64,000 nt of DNA from Bacillus sp. HMF5848 (GTDB lineage Bacteria; Bacillota; Bacilli; Bacillales; HMF5848): NCBI RefSeq assembly GCF_003944835.1, contig NZ_RWIV01000001.1, positions 814,001-878,000 on the forward strand, in the 5' to 3' direction. The notes under the pieces were generated by a model. The model was not told the DNA's origin. It did no database searches and worked only from the letters and a program-made list of their open reading frames with translations. Within the stretch, counting starts at the first letter, position 1; each line of letters begins with the position of its first letter. This document shows, piece after piece, positions 43,365-52,638 of this stretch. Both the position numbers and the translations under genes were made by a program.

Positions 43365-44495
43365 ATGGTTAATTCGTACGGGACAAAAAAACTTCTAAAA
43401 CTGTTATGGATTTTATGTTTGTTTGGGGCGCTCGTGTTAACAGCTATCTATTATATATGGATGGAGTCTCTAGATAATACATACTTCCAACTGTTAGCTA
43501 CGTTGTTGTTAGGATATGTTCCGTATACTATGCTTGAAAAATATGTCGATGAAAAGTTTCGACCGCTGTTTCTATTCATAAATGTAATGATTGTATTTGT
43601 TTTAATCACGGTATTTTTACCGTATCGTACATATTTTTTAGTTATTTTTTTACCGCTATTAGCAACTCTCTTTAATAACCGGAAAATCTTCTATGCATCA
43701 TGCTTAGCAAGTCTCATATTTCATTACATTATAAACTTTATCTTAAAGTCTTTTGAATCAGTCTCAACTTTTGAGAGTGTAATAGAAATAACATATGTAC
43801 TTTGTTACTACATAATTTTAGACTTAGTTATCAAGATGAGTATAAAGCAGTCAAAAACAATGTATGTTTTTGACAAAACAGTGAAAGCATTAATTTTAGC
43901 TGTTGAGGCAAAGGATGATTATACACGAGGCCATTCAATACGAGTGTCTGATTATGCCTTGCTTATCGGTCAAGAAATGAAAAACAATGGATTTAATATT
44001 GATGTAGATACATTACGAATCAGTTCTCTCATTCACGATATTGGAAAAATAAATATAGATCATAATATATTAACTAAAGAAGGCAAGCTGACAGTAGAGG
44101 AATATAATCATATTAAGCTACACTCACAATACGGTGCAGATATTGCAAAGGATATGGAGTACCCAGATTACATCATTAAGGATGTTCTTTATCACCATGA
44201 GCGCTACGACGGTAAGGGGTATCCTGAGTGTCTTACAGGAACCAATATCCCTATTAATGCAAGAATCATAGCTCTTGCTGATACGTTTGATGCATTGACT
44301 AGCAATCGTCCCTATCGTAAAGCATTTTCAGTAGATGAGGCATACAGTATCATTCTTGAGAATATGGGTACTCAATTTGATCCGAAGCTTAAAGATATTT
44401 TCATAGATGTGTTTCCGGAGTTAGTGCGTTACTATATAGAAAATAAACCGACAGATAACCAAAATAGTACAAATAGAGTAATAAAAACAAGCTAA
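43365..44495 (+). CDS. Membrane HD-GYP domain protein, paralogue 1
   Basis: A predicted cyclic-di-GMP phosphodiesterase or related signalling protein. About six membrane helices cover residues 10-160. The HD-GYP domain spans about 165-360: YTRGHSIRVSDYA, then the metal pair in SSLIHDIGKINID, and HHERYDGKGYPECL with the GYP triad. Domain order matches the gene at 45350, with which it shares the start MVNSYG-K--LKLLW. GAGGCGAT precedes both ATGs. No GGDEF domain is attached. The signal sensed by the membrane part is unknown. Confidence 0.88.
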   Translation: MVNSYGTKKLLKLLWILCLFGALVLTAIYYIWMESLDNTYFQLLATLLLGYVPYTMLEKYVDEKFRPLFLFINVMIVFVLITVFLPYRTYFLVIFLPLLATLFNNRKIFYASCLASLIFHYIINFILKSFESVSTFESVIEITYVLCYYIILDLVIKMSIKQSKTMYVFDKTVKALILAVEAKDDYTRGHSIRVSDYALLIGQEMKNNGFNIDVDTLRISSLIHDIGKINIDHNILTKEGKLTVEEYNHIKLHSQYGADIAKDMEYPDYIIKDVLYHHERYDGKGYPECLTGTNIPINARIIALADTFDALTSNRPYRKAFSVDEAYSIILENMGTQFDPKLKDIFIDVFPELVRYYIENKPTDNQNSTNRVIKTS

Positions 44496-44509
44496 GCTAG
44501 ACGATTTAC

Positions 44510-44668
44510 TTATTTCTTTTTTGCAAATACATCCAATCTATATTCATTCCACTGCTGCGTATGAGTGGGTCCGCCCATTATAGTAGTATTATAATTATCA
44601 TGCAATGTTCGTAGAGCTTCTAACAGCTCTTGTTCGGTTCCTTTCAACTCTATTTTAATCAAAGTCAA
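44510..44668 (-). CDS. Small conserved-looking protein, unidentified
   Basis: A 52-codon frame on the minus strand, shorter than a usual gene-finder cut-off. It reads MTLIKIELKGTEQELLEALR, then TLHDNYNTTIMGGPTHTQ, then WNEYRLDVFAKKK. Start is TTG at 44668 or TTG at 44662; AGGACGG lies just upstream, favouring the second by spacing. The alternation of strand (IKIELKG), helix (EQELLEALRTL) and strand (YRLDVFAKK) suggests a compact alpha/beta fold. Its stop lies 15 bases past the stop of the convergent HD-GYP gene. I do not know the family. Confidence 0.6.
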   Translation of the reverse strand: MTLIKIELKGTEQELLEALRTLHDNYNTTIMGGPTHTQQWNEYRLDVFAKKK

Positions 44669-44755
44669 CACCGTCCTATGGATTATTAATCATATTAAAT
44701 TAGTATCGGCATAAATAATCCAATATATACCTTTATAAAGTATAAAGGGGGAACA

Positions 44756-45175
44756 ATGATGGAAAAGGTACTTCGCGGGCATCATTTACTATGTGTACAT
44801 GGATTTAGTGGGATGGGATATAGTCCTAGCTTTATAGAAAAAATGACAGAAATCGTAGATGATATACGAAATAGTGAGATAGATTTTGATATAAAGGTTG
44901 TCGCGGCTTTTGATGATGCTTGTATGTCTTGTCCACATCGTGGCCTTACAAGGTGTCAGGCTAGTGAGGGCTCTCAAGAGCATGTATTATCGATGGATGA
45001 AAAAGTGATTCGTCATTTAGGTCTTAGGCCAGGACAAACATACACTAAGTCACAATTGTTGAAACTGACAGCCAAGAAAGTCGAACCACAACACCTTGAC
45101 TACCTTTGTGACGGCTGTTCTTGGCTTTCGTACGGGGTGTGTAAAGAAGGTCTAGACAAATTAAGACATATATAA
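44756..45175 (+). CDS. DUF1284 family protein
   Basis: A 139-residue protein of the DUF1284 family, recognisable from RGHHLLCVHGFSGMGYS at the start. Eight Cys are present. Some cluster as CMSCPHRGLTRC and as YLCDGCSWLSYGVC, suggesting a bound metal or iron-sulfur cluster. A GGGGGAAC site precedes the ATG pair at 44756/44759. It is framed by two HD-GYP paralogues, and a terminator follows at once. Function is not known. Confidence 0.85.
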   Translation: MMEKVLRGHHLLCVHGFSGMGYSPSFIEKMTEIVDDIRNSEIDFDIKVVAAFDDACMSCPHRGLTRCQASEGSQEHVLSMDEKVIRHLGLRPGQTYTKSQLLKLTAKKVEPQHLDYLCDGCSWLSYGVCKEGLDKLRHI

Positions 45176-45179
45176 AAAC

Positions 45180-45209
45180 AAAGAGAGCACATAAGCTGCT
45201 CTCTTTTTG
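45180..45209 (+). terminator. Terminator after the DUF1284 gene
   Basis: AAGAGAGCA at 45181-45189 pairs with TGCTCTCTT at 45197-45205, followed by TTT. Confidence 0.85.
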
Positions 45210-45349
45210 TATTATTATGCACAATAGATGTTTATAGGAAAGCTAGACTAGTAAGTCAGTTGACAACGCTTTATTTTGTTCGTGACATGGACAAGAATCT
45301 TATAATACAATAAATATAATACAATCGAACTATATTCAGAGGCGATAAA

Positions 45350-46468
45350 ATGGTTAATTCGTATGGGATTAAGGCAATTCTTAAGTTATTATGGCTCATG
45401 TGTCTTTTAGGTGCTGTTGTCATGACTGTGATATATTTATTCTGGTTTAATTTCGACGAAACGTACTTTCAGCTGTTAGGAATTTTATTACTAGGTTATT
45501 TACCATTCACTTTAGGCTATAAACATATCTCTGAAAAATATCATATGATGATGCTGTTTTGTAATATCGCTACAGTGATTGTGCTTTCGACTATGTTAGT
45601 GCCTGCTCATACATATTTTATTGTTATTTTTATACCTTTATTAGCCTTACTATTTAACGAGTGGCGAATATTTTATGTGTCTTGTATAACTAGCTTAGTT
45701 TTTCATTACATCATTAATTACGTTTTAAACCCGTCAATGGACGTCAATGCTATTCAACACGCGTTTGAATTAACTCTTGTACTGTTATATGACGTGATCT
45801 TGTATCTAGTTATTAGAATAAATATTAAGCAATCAACAATGATGTACGTGTTTGATAAAACGGTGAAGGCTTTAATATTGGCAGTGGAAGCGAAGGACGA
45901 GTATACACGTGGTCATTCAATAAGAGTATCAGAATATTCATTATTAATTGGTGAGATTGTGAAGGATAATGGCTATGATGTAGATTTAAATACTTTACGG
46001 ATAAGTTCACTTATTCATGACATAGGTAAAATTAATATTGATAATAGGATTTTAACGAAAAAAGGCAAATTAACTCTTGATGAATATGAGCATATAAAAA
46101 TGCACTCGCAACTAGGAGCGGATATTGTAAGAGATATGGAATATCCAGATACAATTATAGCAGATGTACTGCACCATCATGAACGCTATGATGGAAATGG
46201 ATATCCTAGCGGACTACAAGATGATGAAATACCTATACATGCAAAGATTATTGCACTGGCCGATACATTTGATGCATTAACTAGTGATCGACCATATCGT
46301 AGTGCCTTTACCGTTGAAGAGGCCAAGAAGATTATTCTTGATAATATGAGAACACAGTTTGACCCGGTACTTGAAGATGTTTTTATCAGTGTATATCCTA
46401 AATTGGTGAAACACTATAATATGCAAGCAGCAATTAAATACAAAGTAGATAAAAAACTTACAAGCTAG
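45350..46468 (+). CDS. Membrane HD-GYP domain protein, paralogue 2
   Basis: Paralogue of the gene at 43365, with the same six-helix membrane part and HD-GYP domain. Motifs: YTRGHSIRVSEYS, SSLIHDIGKINID, HHHERYDGNGYPSGL. The catalytic domains are nearly identical over long stretches, for example YVFDKTVKALILAVEAKD, while the C-terminal tails differ. GACAAGAATCTTATAATACAAT lies upstream, similar to the region before paralogue 1, so the duplication included the promoter. An SDR gene starts 10 bases after its stop. Confidence 0.88.
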   Translation: MVNSYGIKAILKLLWLMCLLGAVVMTVIYLFWFNFDETYFQLLGILLLGYLPFTLGYKHISEKYHMMMLFCNIATVIVLSTMLVPAHTYFIVIFIPLLALLFNEWRIFYVSCITSLVFHYIINYVLNPSMDVNAIQHAFELTLVLLYDVILYLVIRINIKQSTMMYVFDKTVKALILAVEAKDEYTRGHSIRVSEYSLLIGEIVKDNGYDVDLNTLRISSLIHDIGKINIDNRILTKKGKLTLDEYEHIKMHSQLGADIVRDMEYPDTIIADVLHHHERYDGNGYPSGLQDDEIPIHAKIIALADTFDALTSDRPYRSAFTVEEAKKIILDNMRTQFDPVLEDVFISVYPKLVKHYNMQAAIKYKVDKKLTS

Positions 46469-46478
46469 GGGAGTCAAT

Positions 46479-47321
46479 ATGAGTAAAAACAATGTCATAA
46501 TCGTAACAGGTGCGAACTCGGGTATGGGGAAAGCAACAGCTATTCAGATGGCTAAAACAGGTGCGACAGTGATAATGGCATGTAGAAACAAGGACCGGGG
46601 TGAAGCAGCTCTAAAGGACGTGAGAAATCAGAGTGGCAATAGTTCTGTTGAGCTTATGCTCTGTGATCTTGGCTCATTAGAAAGTATTCGAAGCTTTTGT
46701 GAAAGCTTTAAAGAAAAGTATAATCGTCTTGATGTGCTGATAAACAATGCTGGGGTTATTTTGCCAGGGCGGCACGAAACAAAAGATGGATTTGAATTGC
46801 AGTTCGGAGTGAATCACTTAGGGCATTTTTTGTTGACGAATCTACTGTTGGAAAGTCTCATTAAAAGTGCACCCTCAAGAATTATCAATGTCTCTTCTGG
46901 TGCACATAAGGTAGGAAAGATTCATTTTGAAGATATAAACTTAACTACCAACTATTCTCTTTGGCGCGCTTATGCACAATCGAAGCTTGCTAATATTTTG
47001 TTTACATACGAATTATCAGAAAGATTAGCGGGAACAGGTGTAACAGTAAATTGCTTACATCCAGGTGCTGTAGCAACTAATATGGGAGTTAATAGAAAGA
47101 CCGGCTTTGGAACACTTATTACTCGTATGTTGCGGCCCTTTTTCCAGACTGCCGAACAAGGTGCTGAAACAGCATTGTATCTAGCGACATCAAGTGATGT
47201 AGAGGATATAACAGGCTGTTATTTTTATAAAAATAGGGCGATAAATTCTTCTAAAGCTTCTAATGACAAAGAAATAGCTAAGCAATTATGGACTTTAAGC
47301 GAGAAACTCGTAGGCCTTTAA
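46479..47321 (+). CDS. Short-chain dehydrogenase, retinol-dehydrogenase-like
   Basis: A classical SDR oxidoreductase. TGANSGMGKATA binds the cofactor, NNAGVILP follows, then NVSSGAHK with the catalytic Ser and YAQSKLAN with Tyr and Lys. The pattern VNHLGHFLLTNLLL and the overall layout resemble the large retinol dehydrogenase/WW-domain oxidoreductase-like group, a label that says little about the true substrate in bacteria. GGGGAG precedes the ATG, and the 10-base gap to the HD-GYP gene implies co-transcription. Confidence 0.85.
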   Translation: MSKNNVIIVTGANSGMGKATAIQMAKTGATVIMACRNKDRGEAALKDVRNQSGNSSVELMLCDLGSLESIRSFCESFKEKYNRLDVLINNAGVILPGRHETKDGFELQFGVNHLGHFLLTNLLLESLIKSAPSRIINVSSGAHKVGKIHFEDINLTTNYSLWRAYAQSKLANILFTYELSERLAGTGVTVNCLHPGAVATNMGVNRKTGFGTLITRMLRPFFQTAEQGAETALYLATSSDVEDITGCYFYKNRAINSSKASNDKEIAKQLWTLSEKLVGL

Positions 47322-47329
47322 GGTTTGCT

Positions 47330-48022
47330 TTAAAGTGAGGAGTGGTCTACTCTTTTATCAATAAATACTGCTTCTCTTTCGTCTATTTGAGCGATAAACA
47401 CATCGCTAATTTTGTTAACATTATAAGACTTTAGTAACGAATAGACCCACTCCTCATCCTTGTTAAGGGATTTAAGTGTATTTTTCAATATTTTACCATC
47501 AATAATGAATGTCTGTGGAATGCCTCTTGAAGGTGTAGACAGTGTTAGTTCTTTTTTTGTCGCGGGCTGCTCCTCAGTTTTTAAATTAGCAGATACAGTC
47601 CCATCTGTTTCGAAAAACGCGAAGTCAACTTGATCAACATAAAATATATTTTTCTTACGAAGCTGAAATAATAGTTCATCTACACTTAACCGTGCTTTAG
47701 CCATACCTTCCTCATGAATTTTCCCGTTCTTTATAATTAAAGTTGGTTCATCAGTTAAAATTTTTCTGCCGATAAATGACTTCAAAGCAATAAAGTCAAT
47801 TAATAAAGTTAAGATAGCAAATAATATTAGTGCGTATACACCAACTGTAATGGAAATGTCATGACTAAACATAAAAGATCCAGAGATAGAGCCTAATGTT
47901 ATGCCAGCTACTACATCAAAAATAGTCATCTGAGCTATTATTTTTTTACCAAGTATGCGAGCCATTATATAAAGGGCTACAAAGATTAGTATACACCTTA
48001 TTGTCATTTCTAAAAAACCCAT
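47330..48022 (-). CDS. DUF421 membrane protein, YetF-like
   Basis: A 230-residue protein with three N-terminal membrane helices and a cytoplasmic DUF421 domain. Diagnostic stretches are ARILGKKIIAQMTIFDVVAG and LLIDFIALKS in the membrane part, then LIIKNGKIHEEGMAKARLS and DELLFQLRKKNI. GGAGG lies 6 bases before the ATG at 48022; an in-frame TTG at 48037 overlaps that site. Relatives in Bacillus are YetF, YkjA and spore-membrane proteins of the same domain. Function unknown. Confidence 0.88.
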   Translation of the reverse strand: MGFLEMTIRCILIFVALYIMARILGKKIIAQMTIFDVVAGITLGSISGSFMFSHDISITVGVYALILFAILTLLIDFIALKSFIGRKILTDEPTLIIKNGKIHEEGMAKARLSVDELLFQLRKKNIFYVDQVDFAFFETDGTVSANLKTEEQPATKKELTLSTPSRGIPQTFIIDGKILKNTLKSLNKDEEWVYSLLKSYNVNKISDVFIAQIDEREAVFIDKRVDHSSL

Positions 48023-48112
48023 GCTAAGCCTCCGCAACGATTAATAACTAACCATACTTTTTGCAATAAAGGAAATTTAATACTTTATCTCGTTGATTAA
48101 AAATATTAGAAT

Positions 48113-48235
48113 TTAGGTTTTCGTATCTGTATCTTTCATTATGTGAGCTATAATTTGTTCTTTTTCTGAGTTGCTTAAAATGCGGAGTTTGTTTAGTACT
48201 GTAACGTAGCCGTGAATTTTTGTGTTTTTATTCAT
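48113..48235 (-). CDS. Small protein, 40 residues, unidentified
   Basis: A short frame with a strong initiation site, AAGGAGTGAGGAG, 1-12 bases before the ATG. It reads MNKNTKIHGYVTVLNKLR, then ILSNSEKEQIIAHIMKD. The N-terminal GYVTVLNKLR and helical SEKEQIIAHI give it convincing protein character. It may be transcribed with the DUF421 gene just downstream on the same strand (stop to start distance 90 bases). I do not recognise it. Confidence 0.6.
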   Translation of the reverse strand: MNKNTKIHGYVTVLNKLRILSNSEKEQIIAHIMKDTDTKT

Positions 48236-48432
48236 TCTCCTCACTCCTTGTAGTTTTTAATTTTAATATATAGTATTAACTTAGGTTAAAAAAGTTTCCT
48301 TAACGCAACTTTTTTAGGCTGTAGTATATAGGTGGTTAAAAATTAAGAAGTACGGCGTATATTAGAAATCAGGGGTTGTAGGGGGAGAAAACGTGTTATA
48401 CTGTAAACAAAGATATCTATGGAGGCGATAAA

Positions 48433-49800
48433 ATGAGTACTAATACGTATATAACCATCCAGTCTCACAAAAAAACAAAACAACTTGATGTTAAATCGCT
48501 TGCTATGTTTCATCGCATTAAGGTAATTAAAGCGATAGATGATAATAAGCAAGTCCATTACTGTGTGTGTTATAAACAAGAATTCATAGCTGTTGTATGT
48601 GAAGAAAAACATGTTTTTCCGTATTTAGAAAGGCTTTTTTCTGAAGGTATTGTTTTTGAAAATCCACATCCACTTATTCATGCATCCCTACCAAACCATC
48701 CTCTTCATCTAACTAAGTCAGAGCAACATTTACAGCATCAGCTACAAAAAAGATATTCACCGCGGGAATTGTTAATTCTTTATCCACTTTTTAATTCATT
48801 CATTCCTACTGCAGAAACTAATAAACTGTTTGAGACAACATATTATGAATATCGTCGTAACGGCCAGCTTCGCAATGCTTTTCACGTATTAATGCTTATA
48901 TCACAAGTGTTACCAAATCATGAATGGGCACAGGATATGGCTGCTAATATTGAATTTTTAAAATATAAATCATCATACGAAACAGAAAATGTACTTCAAA
49001 TAAAAGACACTTTGTTTCTTGAACTACATGTTTTTCAAAACCGCACACTATTATTCCCTCAATTATTAAACTTGTTGCTACAGCAAGATCGCTGGCTGGA
49101 CGCTACAGCTGTTCTTATAGAGCACCTGCAACAAGATAATTCGTATTACCCTGATTTCCTTCACTTATTATCAAAACATTTTTCAAAAACACAGCAAGCT
49201 ATCCTTTTATATGACGCATGTAAGCAGACTCCTCCAACGGACACGATGGGGTATCAATTGTTTCAAGCACTTGTAACGCTTGAAAGATATGAAGAAGCAA
49301 TCAATATTACTAGTAAATATCATTTAACAACTGTACCTATAGAAGAGCTAAGCACAATCATACGAAATGATAACTTGAAAATTGAGAAACTAAACCTTGA
49401 GAATCTTCAAAAGTACTTGATTGAACAGACTGAACATATTGACATCTTTGTCACAGCACTGTTAGAGCAGTTATTGAAGGTGAGAGATATTGATTGGATT
49501 GTTAAGTGGATTCAGCCTCTTAAGAGTAATAAGGGGACAGCTACTATTGTTAAAATGCTTGAGGATATTACTCGGTTGCAGGATGAACCAGATGAGCAAT
49601 TACAGCTTGGTAAGCTTTATTACAAATTACATCAGTTTGAAAAAGCGCTAGATTGCTTTAGTTGGGAAATGGAACTCGACCCTGAAAATTATGCGGCTGT
49701 ACAGTGGGTTACTAAAACGTATCGAGAGCTTGGTATGAACGATGAATATAAAAACTATATGTACTTTTTAACTCATATGAAAAATAACCAGGCTCAATAA
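48433..49800 (+). CDS. TPR-repeat protein
   Basis: A 455-residue cytoplasmic protein. The first 100 residues look like a beta-rich domain of unknown type. From about residue 130 the sequence is all-helical with degenerate tetratricopeptide-like repeats. The clearest is near the C-terminus: LQLGKLYYKLHQFEKALDCF then MELDPENYAAVQWVTKTY. Such repeats usually mediate protein-protein contacts. TGGAGGCGAT precedes the ATG. No partner is suggested by the neighbours. Confidence 0.7.
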   Translation: MSTNTYITIQSHKKTKQLDVKSLAMFHRIKVIKAIDDNKQVHYCVCYKQEFIAVVCEEKHVFPYLERLFSEGIVFENPHPLIHASLPNHPLHLTKSEQHLQHQLQKRYSPRELLILYPLFNSFIPTAETNKLFETTYYEYRRNGQLRNAFHVLMLISQVLPNHEWAQDMAANIEFLKYKSSYETENVLQIKDTLFLELHVFQNRTLLFPQLLNLLLQQDRWLDATAVLIEHLQQDNSYYPDFLHLLSKHFSKTQQAILLYDACKQTPPTDTMGYQLFQALVTLERYEEAINITSKYHLTTVPIEELSTIIRNDNLKIEKLNLENLQKYLIEQTEHIDIFVTALLEQLLKVRDIDWIVKWIQPLKSNKGTATIVKMLEDITRLQDEPDEQLQLGKLYYKLHQFEKALDCFSWEMELDPENYAAVQWVTKTYRELGMNDEYKNYMYFLTHMKNNQAQ

Positions 49801-49879
49801 ATATATCCTTCTCATGACTGTATACACTCATGATTTCATCTTGTATAATCACAAGATATGGAAGAAATGAGGGGGATTT

Positions 49880-50782
49880 GTGAGTAAAAAAGACTTGAGT
49901 TATTTATTTTTGTTAGCATCAGTGTGGGGAGCAAGCTTTTTATTTATTAGAGTTGCATCTCCTGTATTGGGGCCGTTTCTTACAATTGAGCTACGTGTTT
50001 TAATAGCAGGCATTTGCTTGCTCGTGCTGACGAAGGTAAGTAAGAGCCCTTTGCAAATTAAAAAGTATTGGAAGCAGTACATGATACTTGGTACTCTTAA
50101 CGCTGCCATACCATTTACACTAATTGCAACATCAGCTATTTTCTTGAATGCATCTATGACGTCAATATTAAATTCATTGACACCATTATTTGCGGTTATT
50201 GTTGGAAGTATTTTTTTACATGAGAAAATCACGTTAAGCAAAATAGTAGCAATATTTCTAGGGGTTTTTGGTGTGACTATACTTGTAGGCTGGAGTGCAT
50301 TAGAAGTAAACACATGGACTATTGCAGCAACATTATTATCTATCTTAGCGACAATATCGTATGCACTATCAGGTGTATATATAAAAAGGTCGTTTGTTAG
50401 TGTGCCACCATTAGTGTTATCAACAACACAACAGTTAGCTGCCGCTATTGTGTTGTTACCTTTTACGGTTGCGACACTTCCTGAATCAATACATGTCAAT
50501 GGCATCGTTGTATTTTCTGTTCTTGCGCTTGCCATCGTATGTACCGCTTTTGCATACTTAATTTACTTCGAATTAATTAATCAGGTAGGACCTACAAGAA
50601 CACTAAGTGTAACGTTTTTAGTTCCACTCTTTGGCACAGTTTGGGGCATGCTCTTTTTACAAGAGCATATTACGATAGGTATTATTGTTGGGTTGTTATT
50701 AATATTAAGTAGCATAATACTTATTTCTGATATTAGGCTCGTACCTAAGCGTTGGCGTGAGAAGACAAGCAATTCTATTTAA
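49880..50782 (+). CDS. EamA/DMT family transporter
   Basis: A membrane carrier of the drug/metabolite transporter superfamily with ten predicted helices in two five-helix EamA halves. Repeat starts are SYLFLLASVWGASFLFIRVA and, in the second half, TLLSILATISYALSGVYIK; MLGxLFLxExIT-like ends appear as FLHEKITLSKIVA and FLQEHITIGIIVG. GTG start after GAGGGGG. A VOC-family gene follows 15 bases later, so the two are co-transcribed. Substrate unknown; amino acids, metabolites or drugs are all possible in this family. Confidence 0.88.
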   Translation: MSKKDLSYLFLLASVWGASFLFIRVASPVLGPFLTIELRVLIAGICLLVLTKVSKSPLQIKKYWKQYMILGTLNAAIPFTLIATSAIFLNASMTSILNSLTPLFAVIVGSIFLHEKITLSKIVAIFLGVFGVTILVGWSALEVNTWTIAATLLSILATISYALSGVYIKRSFVSVPPLVLSTTQQLAAAIVLLPFTVATLPESIHVNGIVVFSVLALAIVCTAFAYLIYFELINQVGPTRTLSVTFLVPLFGTVWGMLFLQEHITIGIIVGLLLILSSIILISDIRLVPKRWREKTSNSI

Positions 50783-50797
50783 TTAGGAGATGATTAG

Positions 50798-51181
50798 ATG
50801 AAATGGGTGCGTTTTCGAATCGCAAGACCAACTGACAAAATGAAAGAGATTGTTACTTTTTATGAAAAAGGCTTAGGCTTAACGCGGATTGGTAGCTTTG
50901 AAGATCATGCGGGGTATGACGGCATTATGTATGGATTACCTGATTCCGAGTATCATTTAGAATTCACAACACATCGTGATGGAAGTCCATGCCCGGCACC
51001 CACTAAAGATAATTTATTAGTATTTTACATACCCGATAAAAATGAAATAAATGAGCTCAAAGAGAGATTAAACCAACTCGGGTATCCTGAAGTGGAACCG
51101 GAAAATCCCTATTGGAGGGAAAAAGGTTGCACAATAGAGGATCCTGATGGGTGGAGAATTGTACTTATGAACACGAATTAA
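50798..51181 (+). CDS. VOC-superfamily protein (YycE-like)
   Basis: A 127-residue glyoxalase/dioxygenase-fold protein. The N-terminal half has MKEIVTFYEKGLGL, the middle YHLEFTTHRDGSP, and the end GCTIEDPDGWRIVL, with the family's metal-ligand positions at His and Glu. It resembles B. subtilis YycE. Members include glyoxalases and antibiotic-binding proteins; neither is shown here. AGGAGATG precedes the ATG, and it forms a pair with the transporter gene. Confidence 0.85.
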   Translation: MKWVRFRIARPTDKMKEIVTFYEKGLGLTRIGSFEDHAGYDGIMYGLPDSEYHLEFTTHRDGSPCPAPTKDNLLVFYIPDKNEINELKERLNQLGYPEVEPENPYWREKGCTIEDPDGWRIVLMNTN

Positions 51182-51195
51182 ATGATTACCACTTG

Positions 51196-51221
51196 AAACG
51201 CCTATTATAGGTGTTTTTTTA
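51196..51221 (+). terminator. Terminator after the VOC gene
   Basis: AAACGCCTAT pairs with ATAGGTGTTT almost without a loop, followed by a run of T residues. Confidence 0.75.
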
Positions 51222-51633
51222 TCGTTAAGGTTTAACAGATAATGAAGAAAGGTGCCTATTTACATGTACGATAAATAAAACAATTTTGCTACATGAATTA
51301 AAAATTTTTAACGCATTCTACAAATAACTTCTGAAGTATAAGCACGTCCCCAAAAATAATTAATCCCACAAAATAGACAAGCCAATTATTTTTTAACTTT
51401 ATGTTTGTCGTAAAGTATAGTGGAAACGATAATAATAAGCTAAAAAAATACCGGTTGCTACGTTCATGATGACATGTGGCCTGAAAGTAAACAACTATAT
51501 GCGATTTGTACCATGTCCACTTGTTTTCAATGACTAAACTAATTTGGTTAAAGGAAATATGTTTTCCGTAGACCCACACGATATTCATTTGATAAGGTTA
51601 AAATGGAAATTATGAACAGAGGAGATTATTATT
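51222..51633. other. Spacer with a doubtful minus-strand frame
   Basis: A 96-codon minus-strand frame (51298-51588) has a hydrophobic C-terminal part (NNWLVYFVGLIIFGDVLI). It lacks a ribosome binding site and its N-terminal half has no clear character. I treat it as unproven; it could be a decayed membrane-protein gene. AGAGGAGA near 51618 serves the next gene. Confidence 0.35.
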
Positions 51634-52512
51634 TTGGATTACACATCAGATTTAAAACGAGGTGAGCGAGGTGCGTGGCTTAGCATTTTTGCTTACATTT
51701 TTTTGTCAATATTAAAGTTAACAGTAGGGATTATTGGTGGATCTGAAGCATTGCGTGCAGATGGTTTAAACAATTCAACAGATGTTATTGCCTCAGTTGC
51801 GGTGTTAATAGGTCTTAAGATAGCCCGCAAGCCACCAGATGAGGACCATCATTATGGACATACTCGAGCTGAAACCATTGCCTCATTGGCTGCTGCTTTT
51901 ATAATGGTTACAGTTGGTTTACAAGTGTTAGTAGATGCAGGGCAGTCTTTATATTTAAATAATAATGAAACACCTGAAATTTTAACTGCGTGGGTAGCAC
52001 TTTTTTCTTCTGCTGTTATGTTTGGTGTTTATCGCTATAACAGCTTGCTTGCTGCAAAAGTGAATAGTAACGCAATTAAAGCAGCCGCTGCTGACAACAA
52101 ATCAGATGCTTTAGTAAGTATCGGTGCGTTCGTTGGAATCATTGGTGCAAGGCTTGGGATTGGCTGGTTAGACAGTGTCACTGCATTTTTAGTTGGAATT
52201 ATTATAATAAAAACAGCATGGGATATTTTTCGCGAATCTACTCATGCATTAACAGACGGATTTGAAGAAGCAATGCTTAAAAAAATAGAAGATACCATTC
52301 GAACGACTAAAGGAGTTACATCGGTAAGGTTGATAAAAGGGCGTATGCACGGGAGCAAACCACTTGTTGATGCAACAGTTTGTGTAGACCCTCAAATTAC
52401 TGTGTATGATGGTCATAAAATAACTGAAGACATTGAAAGAAGAATGAAGCAAGAACATAATATTACCTATGTTCACATTCATATTGAACCGGAATCAAAG
52501 GATAACAAGTAG
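51634..52512 (+). CDS. Cation diffusion facilitator family transporter
   Basis: A metal/proton antiporter of the CDF family, 292 residues. Six membrane helices are expected up to residue 205. Metal-site regions are ADGLNNSTDVIAS in helix 2 and AADNKSDALVSIG in helix 5, and HHYGHTRAETIASL follows helix 2. The C-terminal cytoplasmic domain ends in HITYVHIHIEPE. Starts at TTG after AGAGGAGA. Family members export Zn2+, Mn2+, Fe2+ or similar ions; the Asn at one site position prevents a firm metal assignment. Confidence 0.88.
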   Translation: MDYTSDLKRGERGAWLSIFAYIFLSILKLTVGIIGGSEALRADGLNNSTDVIASVAVLIGLKIARKPPDEDHHYGHTRAETIASLAAAFIMVTVGLQVLVDAGQSLYLNNNETPEILTAWVALFSSAVMFGVYRYNSLLAAKVNSNAIKAAAADNKSDALVSIGAFVGIIGARLGIGWLDSVTAFLVGIIIIKTAWDIFRESTHALTDGFEEAMLKKIEDTIRTTKGVTSVRLIKGRMHGSKPLVDATVCVDPQITVYDGHKITEDIERRMKQEHNITYVHIHIEPESKDNK

Positions 52513-52604
52513 CTTGTTTTTACTTTTTAAGTAATGAATGTAGCAGTGCACTTAATTGGTTATCCAGAGGTTATTGTTCACTGTATGTTTTATATTGCAC
52601 ACAC

Positions 52605-52638
52605 GGGCAATCGTTAAAAAATAACGGTTGCCTTTTAC
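52605..52638 (+). terminator. Terminator after the CDF gene
   Basis: GGCAATCGTTA pairs with TAACGGTTGCC (one wobble), followed by TTTT. Confidence 0.75.

Noticed and set aside
46479-47321. Retinol dehydrogenase partner of the rhodopsin
   Set aside because: The SDR resembles retinol dehydrogenases only at family level, lies 3.6 kb away in the HD-GYP unit, and the opsin gene is broken.
49900-50535. 211-codon minus-strand frame
   Set aside because: It is the antisense shadow of the EamA transporter gene and has no initiation signal.
51298-51588. 96-codon minus-strand frame with hydrophobic end
   Set aside because: Kept only as a note in the spacer because there is no ribosome binding site and the N-terminal half lacks character.
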